Of a DNA stretch of 5,495 nucleotides, positions 1 to 5,495 are shown one piece after another (position 1 is the stretch's first letter; each line of letters opens with the position of its first letter). The stretch comes from Muricomes sp. (GTDB lineage: Bacteria; Bacillota; Clostridia; Lachnospirales; Lachnospiraceae). The notes below the pieces were generated by a model. The model ran no database searches, had not been told where the DNA came from, and saw only the letters and a list, made by a program, of their open reading frames with translations. Both the position numbers and the translations under genes were made by a program. The stretch is taken from assembly GCA_020024675.1 (NCBI GenBank), contig JAHHTM010000106.1:1-5495 (forward strand), in the 5' to 3' direction.

Positions 1-520
1 TTTTCTGCATAGTCTTTACAGTTTCTTTTCCAATTTTCCCTACTGTTCCTCTCCAGCCTGAATGTGTAAGTCCTATCACTTCTTTTACCGGATCCACAAA
101 AAATAACGGAACACAATCCGCAAAAAATGTAACAAGGCAGACGCCTTTTACATTTGTGACTAATCCATCAACATCATGAAAATTACGAGGACACATAATT
201 CCCATTCCTCGTTCTTTTTCTGTTACAATTCGTACATTTGTAGTATGTGTCTGATGTGCAAATACCATGTCTTCTGGTTTTACACCGATAGCTTTCCCTA
301 TTCTGTTAAAATTCTCTCTGACAGATTTCTCTTCATCACCCCGCGTAAAGCTAAGATTCAAAGAAGACCAGCATCCTTTACTTACCCCACCTAAACGAGT
401 TGAAAAACCATGACGGACAATTTTTGTGTCTGACAACATCAAAAATTCCAGATATGGTGTTTCTCCTTCTACTTCTGTAAAAATATGTTCCTGGTTTTTA
501 TACTTCAGTCCTAATCCCAT
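1..520 (-). CDS. pgeF: Peptidoglycan editing factor PgeF / YfiH-family multicopper-oxidase-like protein (3' end cut by window)
   Basis: About 173 N-terminal residues are visible; the C-terminal part lies beyond base 1. Family signatures appear in order: HGFSTRLGGVS (residues 37-47), HQTHT (89-93), DVDGLVT (116-122), ADCVPLFFVDP (134-144) and HSGWRGT (153-159). His92, Cys136 and His153 match the zinc-binding His/Cys/His triad of the family; the 17-residue Cys-to-His spacing equals that of E. coli YfiH (Cys107 to His124). Members were once called laccase-like. YfiH is known as a peptidoglycan editing factor that removes wrongly inserted L-Ser-containing precursors, and relatives have purine nucleoside phosphorylase and adenosine deaminase activity; which applies here is not visible. 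The protein should be cytoplasmic, as no signal peptide is seen. ATG at 520 follows AGAAAGGA by a normal distance and lies 19 nt after the yraN stop, so co-transcription with yraN is likely. Confidence 0.93.
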   Translation of the reverse strand, partial: MGLGLKYKNQEHIFTEVEGETPYLEFLMLSDTKIVRHGFSTRLGGVSKGCWSSLNLSFTRGDEEKSVRENFNRIGKAIGVKPEDMVFAHQTHTTNVRIVTEKERGMGIMCPRNFHDVDGLVTNVKGVCLVTFFADCVPLFFVDPVKEVIGLTHSGWRGTVGKIGKETVKTMQK

Positions 521-539
521 ATCTATATCCTTTCTTAAA

Positions 540-902
540 TCAAAATCTTGCCTCAAAAGCATTTTCAATATGATTGATCCGTTTGTCTTCAATCCCAATT
601 ACATCAAAACGACATTCCTTATTTACGATGTGTTTTTCTGTCAGATAATAAAGTGCAGTCCTGCTGATTTTTATCTGCTTTCTTTCATCCACTGCCTCTA
701 ACGCTGTATTTTTTCTATAGCGATATTTCACCTCACAAAACACAAGACACCCTTCATAATCTGCTATTATATCGATTTCTCCTGCATGACATCGATAATT
801 CAATTCAAGGATTTTATATCCCCTTGTTTTTAGGTACTCTGACGCATACTTCTCGTACTTTGTTCCCGTCTTTCTTTTATTTTGCCTATATTGTATGGTC
901 AT
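540..902 (-). CDS. yraN: YraN / UPF0102 family endonuclease-like protein
   Basis: This 120-residue protein has the usual length and layout of the UPF0102 (YraN) family, which has a restriction-endonuclease-like fold related to Holliday-junction resolvases. Visible marks are GTKYEKYASEYL (13-24), GYKILELNYR (28-37), GEIDII (41-46) and CEVKYR (56-61), together giving the PD-(D/E)xK-type set Glu42/Asp44...Glu57-x-Lys59, then RFDVIGI (98-104). Catalysis and substrate are not firmly known for the family; a DNA repair or recombination role is inference. It sits 59 nt downstream of rnhB, a pairing common in bacterial genomes. ATG at 902 is the only ATG near the start, because an in-frame TAA lies 12 nt upstream, but the preceding AAAAGAAACAT is a poor ribosome binding site, so expression may be low or depend on readthrough from rnhB. 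Confidence 0.93.
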   Translation of the reverse strand: MTIQYRQNKRKTGTKYEKYASEYLKTRGYKILELNYRCHAGEIDIIADYEGCLVFCEVKYRYRKNTALEAVDERKQIKISRTALYYLTEKHIVNKECRFDVIGIEDKRINHIENAFEARF

Positions 903-961
903 ATGTTTCTTTTACTGCGTGCACACCTTAGATACCCCTTTTTAATCGGCATACAACTGAT

Positions 962-1720
962 CTATATGAAATTTTTAATAAAAGTATTTCTATGTATCGG
1001 AGTCGGTCCATATTTCTTCAAAGCCTCAATATGAGCTGCCGACCCGTAACCTTTGTTTCCTGCGAAACCATATTCTGGCATGATCTCATCATATTTTACC
1101 ATAAGACGATCCCTTGTTACTTTTGCAATAATACTTGCCGCTGCAATAGAAACGCTCTTTGCGTCTCCTTTAATGATCGGCACTTGACGAATTGTAACCC
1201 CCGGAATCGTAACAGCATCGTTTAGCAAAATATCTGGTGCTGTTTTTAGATCTTGAATCGCAAATCGCATTGCCTCATATGTTGCCTGTAAAATGTTAAT
1301 CTCGTCAATTCTCGCCGGACTTGATATACCTACACCTACGGCAAGCGCTTTATCCATAATCTCATCATATAACGCTTCTCGTTTTTTTGCACTTACTTTT
1401 TTTGAATCATTCAGATATAGGATCTCACAGTCCTTTGGAAGTATAACTGCTCCTGCAACAACCGGACCTGCCAGTGGTCCTCTTCCCGCTTCATCAATAC
1501 CGCAAATGTAAGAATACTCCTGGTATTGTCTTTCATACTGTCGCATTTCCTCAAGACGTACTCTTTCACTTGCAAGTTTTTCTTCTTGTTTTTTGTACCG
1601 TTTGATCAGATTTTGTACCCCTGCTCTTTCATCTGTATCATACTTTTTATATAAAGCAGGCAGATCATTTCTGTCTGCCTGCTCAAACTCCCATTTTATC
1701 TCCTGTATACTATTTCCCAT
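962..1720 (-). CDS. rnhB: Ribonuclease HII
   Basis: This 252-residue protein is RNase HII, which cuts the RNA strand of RNA/DNA hybrids and starts removal of single ribonucleotides from DNA. The catalytic core begins with GIDEAGRGPLAGPV (74-87), giving Asp76 and Glu77. Asp168 in LLNDAV and Asp186 in KGDAKS complete the DEDD metal-binding set. SIAAASIIAKVTRD (191-204) and GYGSAAHIEALKKYGPTPIHR (224-244) are further family blocks. About 70 residues precede the core, rich in charged residues and probably helical; this extension is usual in Firmicute RNase HII. ATG at 1720 overlaps the end of the preceding lepB by 11 nt, and its ribosome binding site (TTTGGAG, 9 nt before ATG) lies inside lepB codons, so translational coupling is likely. 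Confidence 0.97.
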   Translation of the reverse strand: MGNSIQEIKWEFEQADRNDLPALYKKYDTDERAGVQNLIKRYKKQEEKLASERVRLEEMRQYERQYQEYSYICGIDEAGRGPLAGPVVAGAVILPKDCEILYLNDSKKVSAKKREALYDEIMDKALAVGVGISSPARIDEINILQATYEAMRFAIQDLKTAPDILLNDAVTIPGVTIRQVPIIKGDAKSVSIAAASIIAKVTRDRLMVKYDEIMPEYGFAGNKGYGSAAHIEALKKYGPTPIHRNTFIKNFI

Positions 1721-2255
1721 GTTCTACAACTCCAAAGGAATGAAACGGCCATATTCTAATCCATGCTTTTCCTACGAGTTCCTCTTTGTTAAGCACTCCG
1801 ACCTGTTCACTCCTACTGTCCTTACTATGATTTCTATTGTCTCCTAAAACAAAATACTCATCCTGTCCTAATTGAATTGGATCTCCTGCAATTCCTGACT
1901 CAAGCATTTTTTCTTTTCCAAAATTTTCTTCCAGCTTTTCCCCATCAACATAGACGTATCCGTCTTTTATTTGTACTGTTTCACCTGGCATTCCTATAAT
2001 TCTCTTGATGTAATATACATTTTTTTCATATCTGTATGGAAATATAATAACATCGAATCTTTCTGGATTTTTAAATCGATAGGATATTTTATCAACAATA
2101 AGATTATCTCCATCGAATAATGTATTTTCCATGGATCTTCCTTCTACTCTTGTCCTCTGACCTATAAATGTAGTGATAAAATAGGTTAATACAATAATCA
2201 GAACAATATATAAAATCCAGCTGAGAACTTCTCGAAATGTGTTTTTTTTCTCCAC
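1710..2255 (-). CDS. lepB: Signal peptidase I, second copy (short form)
   Basis: Type I signal peptidase, 181 residues from the chosen start; it removes signal peptides from exported proteins at the outer face of the membrane. Using the GTG start, residues 10-32 form one membrane helix with a short charged cytoplasmic head, the usual Gram-positive topology. GRSMENTL (39-46) holds the nucleophile Ser41, YYIKRIIGMPGE (81-92) the general base Lys84, and GDNRNHSKDSR (138-148) is the conserved box E. The open frame extends to a TTG at 2273, but that codon has no ribosome binding site. GTG at 2255 has AAAGAAGG ending 7 nt before it, so I prefer GTG and the protein start MEKKNTFREV. The gene follows rbgA by 42 nt and overlaps rnhB by 11 nt. 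It is clearly homologous to the longer copy upstream of rbgA. Confidence 0.93.
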   Translation of the reverse strand: MEKKNTFREVLSWILYIVLIIVLTYFITTFIGQRTRVEGRSMENTLFDGDNLIVDKISYRFKNPERFDVIIFPYRYEKNVYYIKRIIGMPGETVQIKDGYVYVDGEKLEENFGKEKMLESGIAGDPIQLGQDEYFVLGDNRNHSKDSRSEQVGVLNKEELVGKAWIRIWPFHSFGVVEHGK

Positions 2256-2262
2256 TATTTTA

Positions 2263-2270
2263 CCTTCTTT
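2263..2270 (-). promoter_or_regulatory. Ribosome binding site that decides the lepB (second copy) start
   Basis: On the minus strand the sequence reads AAAGAAGG, then 7 nt, then GTG at 2255. This favours the GTG start over the in-frame TTG at 2273, which would place this purine run inside the coding sequence and is itself preceded only by ACTTGAAAAA. Confidence 0.7.
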
Positions 2271-2297
2271 CAATTTTTCAAGTATTGTTTTGATATT

Positions 2298-3149
2298 TTA
2301 TTTGTAATCTACTGGAGCTTCAAGCGTAATTTTTCCAATTCTTCCATTTCTAAAATCATCCAGTAAAAGTCTTGCTGCTTTTTCTGTATCTAGCTCATTT
2401 CCCTTTAAAAGACAATGTCTGCTTTTCGCAATATTTTTAAGACACTCGTACTTATCTTTCGATTCTTCAATTGCATATTTAGATGCCAGGACTCCAGGAT
2501 ATTTTTTAGTCAAAAATCCTGACAATTCCATAGCCAGCTCTTCTACATTTAATATTTCATCTTTAATAGATCCTATAAGTGCAAGACGAAGTCCGACTAT
2601 CTGATCTTCGAATTTAGGCCATAAAATTCCCGGTGTATCCAAAAGTTCCACATTTTTATTTAATCGAATCCACTGTTTCCCTTTCGTAACGCCTGGTTTA
2701 TTTCCTGTCTTTGTACACGCCTTGCCCGCAAGTGCATTAATAAATGTGGATTTTCCTACATTCGGTATACCTACTACCATAGCACGTACCGGACGATTCA
2801 AAATTCCGCGTTTTCTGTCTCTTTCAATCTTTTCTTTGCATGCTTCCTGAATGATTCCGTAAATAGACTTCACTCCTCCGCCTTTTCGTGAATTCACCTT
2901 CATAACAGAATAGCCCATGCCTTTAAAATATTCAGCCCATGCCTCCGTCAGTTTTTCTTCTGCAAGATCTGATTTGTTTAAAAGAATCAACCTTGCTTTG
3001 TTTTTTCCAAGCTCGTCAATTTCTGGATTTCTACTGCTCATAGGAATTCTTGCATCCACAAGCTCAATTACCAGATCGATCAATTTTATATTTTCCTGCA
3101 TCATACGCTTCGCTTTTGTCATATGACCTGGATACCATTGAAAATTCAT
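2298..3149 (-). CDS. rbgA: Ribosome biogenesis GTPase RbgA (YlqF)
   Basis: This 283-residue protein is a circularly permuted GTPase of the YlqF/YawG family, required in Bacillus for a late step of 50S subunit assembly. The permuted motif order is visible: G4 NKSD (58-61), G5-like NSR (86-88), G1 GIPNVGKST (127-135), G2 GVTKG (153-157) and G3 DTPG (171-174). The N-terminal WYPGHMTKA (5-13) includes His9, the residue reported as catalytic in B. subtilis RbgA. The part after about residue 190 fits the helical C-terminal domain that contacts rRNA, and the length matches the Bacillus protein. ATG at 3149 is preceded by AGAGAGG, 6-7 nt away. It starts 21 nt after the first lepB. Its position near rplS fits a ribosome assembly role; here one signal peptidase gene lies on each side of it. 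Confidence 0.97.
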   Translation of the reverse strand: MNFQWYPGHMTKAKRMMQENIKLIDLVIELVDARIPMSSRNPEIDELGKNKARLILLNKSDLAEEKLTEAWAEYFKGMGYSVMKVNSRKGGGVKSIYGIIQEACKEKIERDRKRGILNRPVRAMVVGIPNVGKSTFINALAGKACTKTGNKPGVTKGKQWIRLNKNVELLDTPGILWPKFEDQIVGLRLALIGSIKDEILNVEELAMELSGFLTKKYPGVLASKYAIEESKDKYECLKNIAKSRHCLLKGNELDTEKAARLLLDDFRNGRIGKITLEAPVDYK

Positions 3150-3170
3150 GTTATACCTCTCTACACTTTT

Positions 3171-3824
3171 CTAATTCTTAACAATTCCCACTCTACTTCC
3201 AGGACTTGCTATAAACCAGACTTTTCCATAAATATCTTTTTTCTCTACTGTTCCAATATCTGCTTTTCGGCTATCATCACTACTGGTTGAATTATCTCCC
3301 AGCACAAAATATTCATTTTTTCCAATTTTCAGTGGTTCTGAAGCGATTCCACCATCTTTGACATCTTTTACATAAATATCTTTTTGAATATTTTTACCAT
3401 TAATATATACTTTTCCCTGATTGATCTGTATCGTATCTCCTGGCAAAGCAACAATACGCTTAACAGAATAATGACTATTTGCATTACCTCCAGGTTTAAA
3501 AGCAATAATATCTCCCCGCTTCGGCTCAAACATGGCATATTTTACTCTGTTTACAAGTAATACATCACCATTTCTAAGAACCGGTTTCATAGAATCTCCT
3601 GCGTTACTTACTCTTTGTCCAAATCCACCTACCAACAGATAGGCCACTATGCACACAAGTATAATTTCCAGTATCCAACACAGAATTTCTCTTATTCTTC
3701 TTTCTATCTTTTTTCTTTTTCCCCTTAACGCTTTTGTTTGAAAACGAAGTTTCTTTTTCTTAGACTTTTTATCTTTTTTAACAGAGCGCAAGGTTCTCTT
3801 CTTATGAAGGTTCTGTTCGCTCAT
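3171..3824 (-). CDS. lepB: Signal peptidase I, first copy (long form with basic cytoplasmic tail)
   Basis: This 217-residue type I signal peptidase has the catalytic blocks GDSMKPVL (76-83, Ser78), SVKRIVALPGD (120-130, Lys122) and GDNSTSSDDSR (176-186, box E). One membrane helix spans about residues 47-67, leaving the catalytic domain outside the cell. The unusual part is residues 1-46: 22 of them are Lys or Arg, and they should lie in the cytoplasm. ATG at 3824 has a good AAGGGG ribosome binding site 6 nt upstream, so the tail is probably really translated. Box E has Ser where many family members have Arg (GDNS rather than GDNR), a common variation. The gene starts 68 nt after rplS, with a hairpin in between, and is 21 nt before rbgA. 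Homology to the second copy is clear, for example in the shared EYFVLGDN, though the two have diverged. Confidence 0.95.
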   Translation of the reverse strand: MSEQNLHKKRTLRSVKKDKKSKKKKLRFQTKALRGKRKKIERRIREILCWILEIILVCIVAYLLVGGFGQRVSNAGDSMKPVLRNGDVLLVNRVKYAMFEPKRGDIIAFKPGGNANSHYSVKRIVALPGDTIQINQGKVYINGKNIQKDIYVKDVKDGGIASEPLKIGKNEYFVLGDNSTSSDDSRKADIGTVEKKDIYGKVWFIASPGSRVGIVKN

Positions 3825-3847
3825 ATATTACCCCTTATATACCCAAA

Positions 3848-3885
3848 TGGAAAAGGGACAATATACATACTGTACTTGTCCCCTT
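3848..3885 (-). terminator. Hairpin between rplS and lepB, possible partial terminator
   Basis: On the minus strand AAGGGGACAA pairs with TTGTCCCTTT (10 bp with one G-U pair), followed after a small internal loop by TACA/TGTA closing a 3-nt loop. The stem spans 3852-3885. The downstream T tract is only four T long, then CC, so full termination is doubtful. Plausible as an intrinsic terminator with readthrough, or as an mRNA 3'-end stabiliser for rplS. No convincing promoter lies between the hairpin and lepB, which argues for readthrough. Confidence 0.6.
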
Positions 3886-3892
3886 AAAGTCA

Positions 3893-4240
3893 TTATTTTA
3901 CTAATTCTTTAACCTTAGCTCTCTTACCAACACGTCCTCTTAAGTAGTTAAGTTTCGCTCTTCTTACTTTACCTCTACGAACAACTTCTACATTCTCAAC
4001 GTTTGGTGAGTGTAATGGCCAAGTTTTTTCAACACCTACTCCATTAGACTGTTTTCTTACTGTGAAAGTAGCTCTTGTGCTTCCTCCCTGTTTCTTTAAA
4101 ACTGTTCCTTCAAAAACCTGGATTCTTTCACGGTTACCTTCTTTAATCTTTGCGTATACTTTAACAGTATCTCCAACGTTAAATTCAGGTGCATTTTCTT
4201 TTAACTGCTCTGCTTCAATTTTTCTGATGATTTCGTTCAT
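3893..4240 (-). CDS. rplS: 50S ribosomal protein L19
   Basis: This 115-residue protein has the normal length of bacterial L19, which sits near the 30S/50S interface. Family sequence is evident throughout: an N-terminal helix ending in APEFNVGDTVKVYAKIKEG (17-35), then RERIQVFEGTVLKK (37-50), FTVRKQSNGVGVEKTWPLHSP (59-79), and the basic C-terminus RRAKLNYLRGRVGKRAKVKE. ATG at 4240 is preceded by AAGGAGGT at ideal spacing, the strongest ribosome binding site in the window, as expected for a ribosomal protein. The gene follows trmD as in most bacteria, but here it also appears to have its own promoter and folded leader in the 141-nt gap, and a hairpin after its stop, so it can be expressed independently of its neighbours. 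Confidence 0.98.
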   Translation of the reverse strand: MNEIIRKIEAEQLKENAPEFNVGDTVKVYAKIKEGNRERIQVFEGTVLKKQGGSTRATFTVRKQSNGVGVEKTWPLHSPNVENVEVVRRGKVRRAKLNYLRGRVGKRAKVKELVK

Positions 4241-4350
4241 TTGTGTGACCTCCTTATAATTTAGACGTTCTTAATGCCTGTCATACGGGGTCATCATTTC
4301 CCGTAGAGCCATTGTTGCATCAGAGGACCATCCCTTCTTCATTTCACAAC
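4241..4350 (-). ncRNA. Candidate L19 ribosomal protein leader in the rplS 5' UTR
   Basis: The 110 nt between the inferred transcription start and the rplS ATG contain nested stems on the minus strand. TACGGG (4300-4305) pairs with CCCGTA (4284-4289) around a 10-nt loop. Outside it TGATGC (4317-4322) pairs with GCATTA (4272-4277, one G-U). Flanking GATGGTCCT and AGAACGTC can extend this imperfectly. A TGACC at 4289-4293 could also pair with GGTCA overlapping the end of the ribosome binding site (4246-4250). Rfam describes an L19 leader family upstream of rplS in low-GC Gram-positives; position and general shape agree, but I could not run a covariance model. A regulatory role, probably feedback by L19, is inference. 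Confidence 0.6.
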
Positions 4351-4356
4351 TTCTGT

Positions 4357-4385
4357 AGTTTAACATATTTTTCCCAGTATTTCAA
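4357..4385 (-). promoter_or_regulatory. Candidate sigma-A promoter for rplS
   Basis: On the minus strand TTGAAA (4380-4385) is followed after exactly 17 nt by TAAACT (4357-4362), with a TG placed as an extended -10 element (TGTTAAACT). The -35 matches consensus at 5 of 6 positions and the -10 at 4 of 6. The -35 overlaps the trmD stop codon. A start near 4350 would give a leader of about 110 nt before rplS. Confidence 0.55.
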
Positions 4386-5116
4386 GTATTTTTCTGTATC
4401 TTCTCAATAAGTTGCTTTTCCGCATCTGTTAATTTACATTTTTCCAAAAGATCCGGTCGTCTTTGCTTTGTTCTTATAACAGACTGCTCTCTTCTCCACT
4501 TTTCTATATTGGCATGATGACCAGACATAAGTACTTCTGGCACTTTTTTTCCATGCCAATTTTCTGGTCTTGAATACTGTGGATATTCCAGAAGATTATC
4601 TTGAAAAGATTCAAATTCTGCAGATACATCATTGTGAAGTACTCCCGGCACTAGTCTTGAGATTGCATCTACCAGTACCATAGCGGGTAATTCTCCACCT
4701 GTAAGTACATAATCACCAATAGATATGTAATCTGTTACGATTTCTTCCAATACTCGTTCATCTATGCCTTCATAATGTCCACATAAGAGCACAAGTTCAT
4801 CTTCTTTTGCAAACTCTTCTGCCATTTTCTGGGTAAACGTCTGCCCCTGCGGCGACAGATAAACCACTCTTGGCTTTTTATTAATTTTTTTTGCTACTGC
4901 TTCATAAGCCTGATAGACAGGTTCTGCCTGCATAAGCATTCCAGCTCCTCCGCCATAAGGATAATCATCTACACTATGATGCTTATTAAATGCATAATCT
5001 CTTATATTTAAAGCTTCGATCGATAAAAGTCCGTTCGCAACAGCACGTCCTGTAATACTTGTATTCAGTCCGTCCATTACCATTTCCGGAAATAATGTTA
5101 ATATATGAAAATTCAT
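4382..5116 (-). CDS. trmD: tRNA (guanine-N1-)-methyltransferase TrmD
   Basis: This 244-residue protein is TrmD, the SAM-dependent SPOUT enzyme that makes m1G37 next to the anticodon and prevents +1 frameshifting. Diagnostic blocks are MNFHILTLFPEM (1-12), DDYPYGGGAGM (50-60), YLSPQGQ (86-92), LLCGHYEGIDERV (110-122), SIGDYVLTGGELPAMV (132-147), LLEYPQYSRP (175-184) and VPEVLMSGHHANIEKWR (192-208). The 86-147 blocks form the trefoil-knot SAM site. Arg154 matches the catalytic Arg of the H. influenzae enzyme. The general-base position, Asp169 there, appears to be Glu169 here (EFESF). The enzyme works as a dimer in the family. ATG at 5116 follows an AAAGGTGG ribosome binding site and lies 20 nt after rimM, so the two are probably co-transcribed. 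Confidence 0.98.
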   Translation of the reverse strand: MNFHILTLFPEMVMDGLNTSITGRAVANGLLSIEALNIRDYAFNKHHSVDDYPYGGGAGMLMQAEPVYQAYEAVAKKINKKPRVVYLSPQGQTFTQKMAEEFAKEDELVLLCGHYEGIDERVLEEIVTDYISIGDYVLTGGELPAMVLVDAISRLVPGVLHNDVSAEFESFQDNLLEYPQYSRPENWHGKKVPEVLMSGHHANIEKWRREQSVIRTKQRRPDLLEKCKLTDAEKQLIEKIQKNT

Positions 5117-5136
5117 AAACTTCCACCTTTATATTT

Positions 5137-5495
5137 TTAATCAATAAGTCCATCTAACAGATGTACTTTCATAATCTGTGTTTCGAGATTTACATCTAAA
5201 ATACATTCATAGATTGCCGGAATCAGTACCTCACCATATTTTTCTGATTTTACAACATAAACCTCATTTGCACCCGTCTCGATTACATCCGTAAGCGTTC
5301 CGAGCTCTTCTTCTTCTGTGACAACTTTCATTCCTATAAGATCTGCAATAAAATATTCATCTTCTTCGAGTTCAACTGCATCTTCTCTAGTTACCAGAAG
5401 GCTCTTTCCTTTGTACATTTCAATATCATTTATATTATCAATTCCTTTAAATTTTACAATTACAAATTGCTTAAAGAATTTTACATTTTGTATCT
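5137..5495 (-). CDS. rimM: Ribosome maturation factor RimM (5' end cut by window)
   Basis: The reading frame stays open to the window edge, so the ATG at 5418 is an internal Met and the gene starts beyond 5495. About 118 residues are visible of the roughly 170 usual for the family. The visible part starts within the N-terminal beta-barrel domain, with the characteristic FKQFVIVKFKGIDNINDIE block leading into MYKGKSLLVTRED. The C-terminal PRC-barrel domain follows, with EYFIADLIGMKVV, then GTLTDVIETGANEVYVV and VLIPAIYECI. RimM binds ribosomal protein S19 in the 30S head and helps 16S rRNA processing and late 30S assembly. The gene lies just before trmD, as in most bacteria, and ends 20 nt ahead of it. 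Its promoter and ribosome binding site are not in the window. Confidence 0.96.
   Translation of the reverse strand, partial: IQNVKFFKQFVIVKFKGIDNINDIEMYKGKSLLVTREDAVELEEDEYFIADLIGMKVVTEEEELGTLTDVIETGANEVYVVKSEKYGEVLIPAIYECILDVNLETQIMKVHLLDGLID

Noticed and set aside
176..701. Plus-strand open frames of 72 and 91 codons near the left end
   Set aside because: They lie opposite pgeF and yraN, lack family features and ribosome binding sites, and have Cys/Ser/Phe-rich content typical of antisense frames.
903..961. Possible promoter (TTGTAT, 16 nt, TATCTA) between rnhB and yraN
   Set aside because: Each hexamer matches consensus at only about 3 of 6 positions, which is expected by chance in AT-rich DNA.
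992..1847. Three plus-strand open frames opposite rnhB and the second lepB
   Set aside because: The minus-strand genes have full catalytic motif sets; the plus frames have no recognisable domain.
3860..3890. Possible lepB promoter with TATATT as -10 inside the rplS-lepB hairpin
   Set aside because: The TATATT is a fair -10 but the candidate -35 (TTTAAG) is poor and the element is buried in the stem; not enough to call.
2917..4259. Plus-strand open frames opposite rbgA and rplS
   Set aside because: They are hydrophobic shadows of well-conserved minus-strand genes.
5416..5418. ATG at 5418 as the start of rimM
   Set aside because: The frame continues upstream with conserved RimM sequence (IVKFKGIDNINDIE) to the window edge, so this Met is internal.

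Overview
The window looks like a piece of a low-GC Firmicute chromosome, most likely a Clostridia member of the Lachnospiraceae type. The support is AT-rich codon use, strong AGGAGG-type ribosome binding sites, the rimM-trmD-rplS-rbgA-rnhB gene order typical of Firmicutes, and two signal peptidase I genes inserted in that order. The family-level call is inference. No phage, transposon, CRISPR, tRNA or rRNA sequence is visible.

All nine genes lie on the minus strand, so transcription runs from high to low coordinates. In transcription order they are: rimM (5' end outside the window), trmD, rplS, a first signal peptidase I with a long basic tail, rbgA/ylqF, a second short signal peptidase I, rnhB, yraN, and pgeF/yfiH (3' end outside the window). 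Gaps are short (about 20 to 70 nt, with one 11-nt overlap) except for 141 nt upstream of rplS.

That 141-nt gap carries the main regulatory content: a promoter-like element overlapping the trmD stop codon, then about 110 nt of folded leader that fits an L19-type ribosomal protein leader, then a very strong ribosome binding site. A second regulatory candidate is a hairpin between rplS and the first lepB, which could act as a partial terminator. Together these would let L19 be made at a level different from the genes before and after it.

The genes form a ribosome-maturation and housekeeping cluster: RimM (30S maturation), TrmD (tRNA m1G37), L19 (50S protein) and RbgA (50S assembly GTPase). With them are protein export (two type I signal peptidases), genome upkeep (RNase HII, YraN nuclease-like protein) and cell-wall/nucleoside quality control (PgeF). 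I see no undescribed multi-gene system. The points worth a second look are the rplS promoter and leader, the rplS-lepB hairpin, the two unlike signal peptidases flanking rbgA, Glu in place of the usual Asp at the TrmD general-base position, and the start choice of the second lepB.
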